Below, one piece after another: positions 1-9,702 of a stretch of DNA of 9,702 nt (its first letter is position 1; each line of letters opens with the position of its first letter). Source of the DNA: Flavobacteriaceae bacterium TMED121 (lineage in GTDB: Bacteria; Bacteroidota; Bacteroidia; Flavobacteriales; Flavobacteriaceae). The position numbers and the translations under genes are program-made. The stretch covers positions 5,252 to 14,953 of the forward strand of contig NHFW02000016.1 in the NCBI GenBank assembly GCA_002171295.2, in the 5' to 3' direction. The notes beneath the pieces were generated by a model. That model was not told the DNA's origin and ran no database searches. It saw only the letters and a program-made list of their open reading frames with translations.

Positions 1-342
1 ATCACCAGAGTAGTAGGCTATTCTGCTTCAAAAGCAGGAATTGAGAATTTTACCCGTTGGATGGCTGTCGAGATGGCTTTAAAGTTTGGTTCTGGCGTAA
101 GAGTTAATGCTATTGCACCTGGCTTCTTTGTAGGAAATCAAAACCGAGCATTACTGCTTAATAATGATGGCACTTATACTGATAGAGGTGAAACCATAAT
201 TAGAAATACCCCTATGAAAAGATTTGGGGAAGCTGAGGAACTAAATGGTGCCATTCACTTTTTGTGTAGTGATGCAGCAAAATTCATAACTGGAGTAGTA
301 CTCCCTATTGATGGAGGCTTTAGCGCCTTTAGTGGGGTTTAA
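1..342 (+). CDS. uxuB: SDR-family D-mannonate oxidoreductase / fructuronate reductase, C-terminal part (5' end outside window)
   Basis: This is the last 113 codons of a short-chain dehydrogenase that is open from the first base, so its start lies upstream. The visible part begins just before the catalytic YxxxK motif (YSASKAG, Tyr at bases 19-21, Lys at 31-33). It continues with the [10 protein letters not shown] segment that follows the active site, a QNRALL stretch, and the usual SDR ending ([12 protein letters not shown], then IDGG). The GFF.G.QNRALL...DG pattern and the PM.RFGE.EEL segment resemble the SDR-type mannonate oxidoreductase of Bacillus, as recalled from family knowledge. The reaction would be NAD(P)H-dependent reduction of D-fructuronate to D-mannonate in the cytoplasm. 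uxuA follows after 10 bases and uses the product, which supports the call. The Rossmann nucleotide-binding half (about 165 residues) is missing, so cofactor preference cannot be judged. A different sugar-acid SDR is the main alternative. Confidence 0.85.
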   Translation: MTRVVGYSASKAGIENFTRWMAVEMALKFGSGVRVNAIAPGFFVGNQNRALLLNNDGTYTDRGETIIRNTPMKRFGEAEELNGAIHFLCSDAAKFITGVVLPIDGGFSAFSGV

Positions 343-3300
343 ATCAAGAAAAATGAAAATGACTCAAACTTGGCGCTGGTATGGTCCAAAGGACCCGGTT
401 AGCTTGTCAGATATAAGACAAGCTGGTGCAACCGGAATTGTTAATGCTCTTCATCATATACCTAATGGTGCAATTTGGTCTGAAGCAGAAATCCAAAAAA
501 GAAAACAGGAGATTGAAGTAGTTGGACTTAGTTGGGATGTAGTTGAGTCGCTCCCTGTTCATGAAAATATAAAAACTAGAACTGGGGACTTTGAGCAGCT
601 TATTAAAAATTATAAAGTAAGTATGAAAAATCTAGCAAAGTGCGGAGTTTTTGTGATATGTTATAATTTTATGCCTATACTTGATTGGACAAGAACTCGT
701 TTGGATATGGTCTTAGAAGATGGTTCTCTTGCCCTGGAGTTCAATGCTTCAGAATTAAAACTTTTTGATCTATGCATCCTTAAAAGGGAAGGAGCACAAA
801 AGGATTATTCGGCGAAGGAAATTTCTCAAGCTAAGGTTCAGTTTAAAAACTCATCTCCTGAAGATATTCAAAGAATTTCTGACAATATTCTTAAAGGATT
901 ACCAGGTTCAGAAGAGGGCTACTCATTGGAAGAATTTACCGCTATGCTCAATACATATAAAGGAATTGATCCAGATAGATTACGATTAAATTTAGTACAG
1001 TTTTTATCAGATATTATTCCTGTTGCTGAGTCATTAGGTATCCGTATGTGTATTCATCCTGATGACCCACCATTTTCTCTTTTAGGATTGCCTAGAGTGG
1101 TAAGTAAATTACAGGATTTTAAGTATATATTTGATAATGTACCACCTCTTTCCAATGGCATAACCTTTTGTACTGGATCCTTGGGAGTCAGAGCAGACAA
1201 CGATTTACCTGCTATTTTTAATGCATTTGCGGATCGGGTTCATTTTTTACACCTTAGGAGTACCAAACGAGATGCCGATGGAAATTTTCATGAAGCAGAT
1301 CACCTTGAGGGCGATGTTGATATGCACGAAATAATCACTTGCGTGATTAAAGAACAAAGACGAAGAGCCGATCAAAATCGTAATGATGCCTCAATACCGA
1401 TGCGACCTGATCATGGACATCAGATGCTTGACGATTTAGTTAAAGAAAAAATTAATCCAGGTTATTCTGCGATAGGTAGACTTAGAGGTCTTGCAGAGTT
1501 AAGGGGATTAGAATGGGGAATCAATAGATTAATTTAGTTATGGAGTTTAAAAGTAATATGAGTTTTATCAAAGAAAACTTTCTACTGGAAAATAAAACAG
1601 CAGAACAGTTATATTTTGAATATGCAGCATCCATGCCAATTATCGATTATCATAATCATTTGCCTCCAGATGTTATTGCCAATAATAAGCCTTTTGCAGG
1701 AATTAATGAAATTTGGCTCAGCGGCGACCATTATAAGTGGCGTGCCATGCGAACACTTGGGATTGAAGAAAAATTCATCACCGGAAAAGGTACGAGTGAT
1801 AAAGAGAAATTTGATAAATGGGCATATACTGTTCCTTTTACTGTTGGAAACCCACTGTTTCATTGGACTCATCTTGAGTTAGAACGTTATTTTGATATTA
1901 AAACCCTATTGCAGCCTTCTACCTCCAAAGAAATATTCGAGGAGACCAATAGCCAGCTTAAGTCCCTGCTTCCAAAGCAATTACTGGAAAATATGAAAGT
2001 TGAGATGCTCTGTACTACAGATGACCCTATTGATGATCTTTCGCATCATCAAAAAATCGCTTTAAGTGTAGAGGGTCCTCAAGTTTTTCCTGGATTCAGA
2101 CCTGATAGGATTTTTGGGATTGAGCAATATGACTATCTTGATTATATAAATATATTATCAGAAACTTCTGGTGAAGAAATAGCTGACTTGGATAGCTTAC
2201 TAGAGGCACTTCGATCTCGAGTAGCTTATTTCCACGAAAATGGATGTAGAATGTCGGACCATGGGCTAGAATTTACCTATTCAGTCAATTATACTCATAC
2301 TGAGGTTGATACAATTTTCAAAAATCGATTACTTGGAAAGATTCCTACACCTGAACAAGAAATGATGTTTAATTCTTGTGTTTTATTCGAGCTTTTTCAA
2401 ATGTATCACGATTTTGAGTGGACGCAACAGTTACACCTTGGTGCACTAAGAGGAAATAATCAAAAATTAAAAAAACAGTTGGGTGCAGATGTTGGTTGTG
2501 ATTCTATTGGCGATTTTTCTCAAGCCAAAAATTTATCTAATTTACTAGGTAGATTAAATGATAATAATAAACTGACAAATACTATTTTGTATAATTTAAA
2601 CCCTGCAATGAATGAGGTGTTTGCGACTATGCCTGGAAATTTCAACAATGAAAAAGTTGAAATTCAGTGGGGAACTGCATGGTGGTTCTTGGACCAAAAG
2701 CAAGGGATGGAACTTCAAATGAGGACATTGTCCAATATGGGGCTATTGTCAAAATTCATTGGGATGCTTACCGATAGCCGAAGTTTTTTATCTTTTCCAA
2801 GGCATGAATATTTTAGACGATTGCTTTGCAATATGATAGGTTGTGATATTGAAAATGGCATGTTACCTAACGATAAAAGCTTTTTTGGTGAAATGGTCCA
2901 AAATATTTCCTATCATAACCTTAAGAAATTTATTAAATACAAAAGCTAATGAATAAAATTATTTCGCTGATTTCAATTCTTTTTGTTGTTTTTTTTTCTG
3001 GTTGTAATGAGCTTACAGGAACGAAAATTTTACGATTGGGTCATGGATTGAATACAAGCCACTCAGTCCACAAGGGGATGGTTCACTTTGGAGAGAAATT
3101 GGAGGAGTTGTCAAAAGGTAGGTTTAAAGTTCAAATATATCCTAGTCAACAGCTTGGTACGGAGCGACAATGTGTTGAACTACTTCAGATTGGAAGTTTA
3201 GATATGACAAAGGTTTCTGCGGGTGTATTAGAAAATTTTGCTCCAAGTATTAGGGTTTTTGGAATCCCTTACATGTTTAGAGATAAAGCCCACTGTTTCA

Positions 3301-6300
3301 ATGTACTCGATGGACCGATTGGAAAAGAATTACTTAGTGGAACAGAACAATATTGGTTAAAAGGTTTGGGTTACTATGACTCTGGCAGTAGAAGCTTTTA
3401 CACTATTGATAAAGCATTGGAAAATCCTAATGACCTAGATGGTTTAAAAATTCGGGTAATGGAAAGCCAAACTGCTATTGACATGGTTAAATCACTAGGA
3501 GGCTCACCGACCCCAATCTCATATGGAGAGCTATATACAGCACTTCAACAGGGAGTAGTTGATGGTGCTGAAAATAATCCACCCAGCTTTTACCTCTCCA
3601 GACATTATGAGGTTTGTAAATACTATGTTTTGGACGAGCACACTACAATTCCTGATGTTGTTTTAATGAGCACGCACATGTGGAATTCCCTGAATGATCA
3701 GGAACAAGAATGGATTCAAAATGCAATTGATTTATCAGTTACAGAGCAGCGAAGATTATGGCTCGAATCAGAGCGAGAGTCACTTGAGGCTGTTAAGGAA
3801 GCAGGAGTTCAAGTTAGTTATCCTAATAAAATATTATTTTCAGAAAAGTCAAAATCTGTATTGGAGGAGTACCAAAAGGACCCTGAGTTGAAAATATTTA
3901 TAGATAAAATAAAAAATACTCAATAAAAATGAAATTAAGATCTCAAATTGACTCGGTATTGGAAAAAGCACTTGTCTTTATAATGTCATTAATGGTAATT
4001 AATGTTTTGTGGCAAGTTTTTTCAAGATATCTTTTGGCTAATCCTAGCTCGTTCACTGACGAACTGGCTCGATACCTAATGATATGGGTAGGGGTATTAG
4101 GAGCTGCATATGTAGCAGGAAAGGGAAATCATGTTGCCATTACTTACTTTTCAGAAAAATTTAGTTCATCTAATCTTAGAAGAGTCAAGTTGGCCATAAA
4201 TCTTATCATAATGGGGTTTGCTTTTCTTGGGATGTTGATTGGTGGTTTACGTTTAGTATATATCACATTAATACTAGAACAACTTTCACCCTCTCTTAAG
4301 ATCCCCCTTGGAGTAGTTTATGCAGTTATACCCTTGAGTGGTGCCCTAATTATTTTTTATAAAACTTTAGATTTAAAAAAGACACGTCATGATTGAATTT
4401 CTACCTGTAATAGTTCTTGTGCTAACTTTTTTAGTGTTGCTAGTTATAGGTGTTCCTGTAGCATGGTGTATAGCAATCTCTTCTATGTTCACACTGATGG
4501 TAGCCATGCCTATTTCAGCTGCAACTACTACTGTTTCTCAAAGAATTGCAACAGGATTGGACAGCTTTGCTTTATTGGCTATACCTTTTTTCATACTCTC
4601 AGGTCAAATAATGAGTAAGGGGGGGATAGCCAATCGATTGATTTCTTTTGCAAAGACACTTGTAGGTTTTTTACCTGGAGGTCTGGCATTGATAAATATT
4701 GTTTCTGCAATGTTGATGGGAGCAATTGCAGGATCAGCGATGGCCTCAGCCTCAGCCATGGGTACTATATTAGGTCCAGAAATGGAAAAAGAAGGTTATT
4801 CTAAAGAGTTTGGTGCTGCGGTAAATATTACCTCCTCTACAACTGGACTTGTCATACCTCCAAGCAATACATTAATTGTTTATTCTTTGGCTAGTGGAGG
4901 CGTTTCAATTGCTGCTTTATTTTTAGCGGGCTACATACCAGGAATTTTAACAGGATTATTGATGATGATTGTTGCAATGATTTGGTCAAAAAAGAATAAT
5001 TACCCTGTCGGTAAACGTTCTTCTTTGAAGGAGATTTTTGTAAAGTTTATAGATGCATTTCCAAGTTTATTATTATTGGTTATTGTTATTGGAGGTATTA
5101 TAGGTGGAATTTTTACTGCAACAGAAGCTTCAGCAGTAGCGGTTCTTTACACTGTACTGCTTTCTTTTTATTATAAAGAAATGTCTTTTAAAGATTTACC
5201 CAAAGTAATATTAGAGTCAGTTGAAACTACATCAATTGTAATGCTTTTGATTGGCGCTTCAATGTGTATGTCATGGGTGCTTTCATATGAAAATATTCCT
5301 CAGGATATAAGTAATGCTTTATTGTCTGTCAGCGATAATAAAATTGTGATCTTGTTAATGATTAATGTTATTTTATTAGCTGTAGGTATTTTTATGGATG
5401 CTACTCCTGCCGTGCTGATTTTTACCCCGATTTTTCTACCTATTGTAACTGCTTTAGGTATGGACCCAACCCATTTTGGTATTGTGCTTATGCTTAATCT
5501 TTGCATAGGTCTTTGTACCCCTCCTGTGGGGTCAGTTTTATTTGTAGGTGTTGGTATAGCAAAAACGACTATTTCTAAGGTTATTAAACCATTAATCCCT
5601 TTATTCTTGGTTATGATCCTATCCTTATTTCTAGTAACTTATATACCTCAGTTGAGTTTGTGGCTGCCTGAATTCTTTGGTGTTTAAAAAATTAAATAAT
5701 GAAAAAATATAATAGTATAAAAATCAACAGATTACTGCTTCTTTTTATTAGTACGATTTCAATACTATCTTGTTCCTCTGATCCTTTTTCAATTGAACTT
5801 TATAATCAACTTGATATATCTAGGCAAACCGAGACTGTTGAGATTGATTTAAAAAAAATTCCCGAATCAATCCAATCACTTATCGAAAAAATAGGTGTTT
5901 ACGATGTTGATAAAGCAACTTTTTTGACGAAACAACTAATCGATATGAATCACGATGGGGTGATGGATTTACTGCTTTTTCAGCCCGATTTACCACCCAT
6001 GTCATCAAAGATATTTCATTTAAAATTACAATCTGAAATATTTAATAGTTTTAATAATTGTTTTTCAAGGATTGTACCAGAGAGAATTGATGACTATACT
6101 TGGGAAAACGATAAAGTTGCTTTTAGAACATATGGACCTGCTGCACAAATATTAGTTGAAGAAGGTAAAAAGGGAGGTATCATATCCAGTGGTATTGATT
6201 GTTGGTTAAAGAAAGTTGATTACCCCATAATTAATAAGTGGTACAAAGAGAGCGAAGAAAAAGGAATTAGCTATCATGAAGATCATGGTGAGGGATTAGA

Positions 6301-9300
6301 TAATTATCACGTTGGCGCTAGCCGTGGAGCTGGAGGATTGGCTGTAAATATGGGAGAGCAATATTATGTATCTAAAAACTTTACCCATCACGAAACCATT
6401 TCGAATGGACCATTGCGTACCGTTTTTAGATTAGACTATGAAGATTGGGATGGTCCTAATGGAAAAATTAGTGAACATAAAATCATCAGCTTAGATTTAG
6501 GCAGCAATCTTTCCAAGATTGAAGTTTATATTGAAGGAACTGATAAAATTTCTGCAGGAATTTCCTTACAGGAAAATAATGGATCTATAATTGAGCTAAA
6601 TAACTCAATATTATTAAAACAGAATCATTTTGAAACCATATTAAGCAATGTGTTGTTAACTTCTACAGAATACTACGATGGCTTTCATGTATTTAATCCA
6701 AAACTAAAGGATAAGAATCACGTATTTTTAGATTTTAATGTTAGAGAGGGTAAATTGGTATATTACTCTGGATTTAACTGGTCCGAGAGTAAACAATTTA
6801 AAGATCATTCTGGTTGGGAGGCTTATTTAAAGAAGTTCGCAACAAAAATTGACAATCCAATTCAAATTAAATATTAAATAAAATTGATGAAAAAAGTAGT
6901 GACATTTGGAGAAATTATGCTAAGGCTTTCTCCCCCCAGTAACTTAAGATTCTCTCAAGCCAACAGTTTTGATATTATTTATGGAGGAGGAGAGTCTAAT
7001 GTTGCTGTATCTCTTGCTAATTATGGTGTTCCAGTAGAATTTGTTACAAGGTTACCTAAAAATGATCTTGGTGCATGTGCAATCATGGAAATGAGAAAAA
7101 GGGGGGTTGGAACTCAACATATTGTATATGGAGGTAATCGTTTAGGGATATACTTCTTAGAAACGGGAGCTGTAAGTAGAGGAAGTAAAGTAATATATGA
7201 CCGCGCTCATTCTTCGATGGCTGAAATAAATGCTGGAATTATTGATTGGGAGACTGCTTTAGATGGTGTTGATTGGTTTCATTGGACAGGAATTACTCCC
7301 GCAATTTCTCAAGGGGCCGCAGATGCTTGCTTGGAAGCAGTTAAAATTGCAAGTGAAAAGGGAGTGACAGTCTCCACAGACCTTAACTATCGTGCCAAAT
7401 TATGGAAATATGGTCAGCCCTCAGAACCAATTATGACAGAGCTGACATCCTATTGCGACGTTATTTTAGGTAATGAAGAAGATGCTGAAAAACACTTTGG
7501 TATTAAGCCCGAGGGATTAGATATTACTACACAAGGTGATCAAGTTAATGCAGAAGCATTTCAGTCCGTTTGTGAGCAAATGATGAATAAGTTTCCAAAG
7601 GCGAAAAAGGTAATTACTACCTTGCGGGGTTCTATATCAGCATCCCATAATACATGGGCGGGAATTTTATATAATGGCACAAATATTTACACCAGTTCTG
7701 AATATCAAATCACTCATATTGTAGATCGAGTTGGAGGAGGAGACTCCTTTATGGGAGGGTTGATTTACGGTTTATTAAAATACCCTAACGATGACCAAAA
7801 TGCGCTTAACTTTGCAGTTGCAGCCTCATGCTTAAAGCATACTATTAAAGGAGATGCAAACTTGGTTACTGTTGAAGAAGTAGAAAAATTAATGGACGGC
7901 GACGCCAGTGGCCGAGTCTCTAGATAATTCAATTATGGCAAAATTTACAAGATTAGAAGTAGCAACGAAGATGGCAGAGACCGGTATGGTTCCATTATTT
8001 TATCACAGTGATATTGAAGTCGCTAAAAAAACTTTAAAAGCGTGCTATCATGGTGGTGCGAGATTATTGGAATTTACTAGTAGGGGTGACTTTGCTCACC
8101 TTATATTTGAAGAGTTGAACAAGTATGTAATTGCGGAACTTCCTGATATGATTTTAGGAGTAGGCTCTATTACTGATGCTGCTGCTGCATCACTTTACAT
8201 GCAATTGGGAGCTAATTTTATAGTCACTCCAGTTTTAAGAGAAGATATTGCTCTAGTTTGTAATAGAAGAAAAGTTCTTTGGTCCGCTGGATGTGGCTCT
8301 TTATCTGAAATTGCTAGGGCAGAGGAATTAGGCGGAGAAATAATTAAACTATTTCCTGGAAGCACTTACGGTCCAGGTTTTGTAAAGGCAATTAAAGGAC
8401 CTCAGCCCTGGACTAGCATCATGCCTACAGGAGGAGTTAGCACCGAAGAGGATAACTTAAAATCATGGTTTGACGCTGGTGTCGTTTGTGTGGGTATGGG
8501 TTCAAAATTAATATCCAAAGAGATTTTGGCTAATCATGATTTTGAGGCTTTAGAAAATAGGGTTAAAACCACACTGTCATTAATAAATAAAGTAAAAAAA
8601 TAAAATGAACGATAACTACGATGTTCGCTATGCTGTAGGACCTAGGGAGACAAATCAAATGGGGACCCAAGCATTACGAGATGAATTTTTGATTGATCAG
8701 GTTTTTGGAGTTGATCAAATCAATTGGATTTATACCCATTATGATCGATATATTGTCGGTGGGGTTATTCCAAAAAAAGTAGCGGTTAAATTGGAAACTA
8801 TTGATCCTTTAAAAGCAAACTTTTTTCTTGAAAGACGGGAAATGGGTATTATTAATGTTGGTGGAAATGGCAGTGTAATCGCTGATGGTGTCAGCTACAG
8901 CCTAGAATATAAAGAAGCCCTGTACCTAGGTAGAGGGACAAAAGAAGTTTCTTTTTCAAGTGAGAATGATTCATCTTCAGCAAAGTTTTATATTAATTCT
9001 ACTCCTGCTCATCAAGCTTACCCTAGTAAAAAGATAGGCAGAGATGAAGCAGAAATTGTGAATCTAGGTACCCCTGAAACGGCTAATTCCCGCACAATTA
9101 GAAAGCTTATTGTAAATAGTATTTTAGAAACGTGCCAACTACAAATGGGAATGACAGAATTAAGGTCTGGCTCCGTATGGAACACCATGCCTGCCCATGT
9201 TCACGACAGGAGGATGGAAGTTTATTTTTATTTTGAGGTTCCTGAAGACCAGGCAGTTTGTCACTTTATGGGTACACCAAAAGAAACAAGACACATATGG

Positions 9301-9702
9301 ATGGCCAATAATCAGGCGGTTATATCGCCTCCTTGGTCTATTCATGCTGGATCGGGAACTTCGAACTACATATTTATTTGGGGAATGGCAGGTGAAAATC
9401 TCGATTATGGCGATATGGACGGTTGTCCAATACCCAATTTAAGATAAAACTTATGAGTAAATCATTATTTGATTTAACAGGAAAAGTTGCTTTGGTAACA
9501 GGGGCTACCCACGGACTTGGAATGGCAATGGCAAAAGGCATAGGAAAAGCAGGAGCTAGAGTAGTTATCAATGGCAATAGTTCCCAGGAAAAAATAGACA
9601 GTGCAGTAGCTCAGTTTAATGCAGATGGTATTGATACTTATGGTTATCGTTTTGATGTGACTGATGAAAAAGCAGTAATCGATAATATTGGAAAAATTCA
9701 AG

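Overview
This window holds a single dense run of eleven genes, all on the + strand, and both ends cut through a gene. The DNA is AT-rich, gene starts follow short A-rich leaders rather than clear Shine-Dalgarno sequences, and two proteins carry lipoprotein signals, one of them a DUF4861 protein of a type common in polysaccharide-degrading Bacteroidota. Together these suggest a Bacteroidota organism, probably an environmental or marine polysaccharide degrader. That assignment is an inference, since no taxonomic marker gene is present.

Layout: (1) 1-2949, the D-glucuronate branch: the C-terminal part of an SDR-type fructuronate reductase/mannonate oxidoreductase (uxuB), mannonate dehydratase (uxuA) and uronate isomerase (uxaC). 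(2) 2949-5687, a complete three-part TRAP transporter: a lipid-anchored DctP binding protein, DctQ and DctM. (3) 5699-6877, a DUF4861 lipoprotein of unestablished function. (4) 6887-8603, the shared lower pathway: 2-keto-3-deoxygluconate (KDG) kinase and KDPG aldolase. (5) 8605-9702, the unsaturated-uronate branch: kduI and the first 83 codons of a kduD-type SDR dehydrogenase.

How the genes fit together: the TRAP system should import a uronate. D-glucuronate goes through UxaC (to fructuronate), UxuB (to mannonate) and UxuA (to KDG). The unsaturated uronate released by polysaccharide lyases, in its rearranged 4-deoxy-5-keto form, goes through KduI and KduD and also reaches KDG. KdgK phosphorylates KDG, and the aldolase cleaves KDPG to pyruvate and glyceraldehyde-3-phosphate. 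Both branches therefore meet at KDG inside one apparent operon. No galacturonate-specific genes (uxaB, uxaA) are visible, so the likely food is a glucuronate-containing, lyase-cleaved polymer. Polymer-degrading enzymes, SusC/D genes and a regulator are not in the window.

Gaps between genes are at most about 13 bases, and no terminator, internal promoter, RNA gene, CRISPR array or mobile element was seen. No stretch over 300 bases lacks a gene. The metabolic genes belong to known families. The only real unknown is the DUF4861 lipoprotein.
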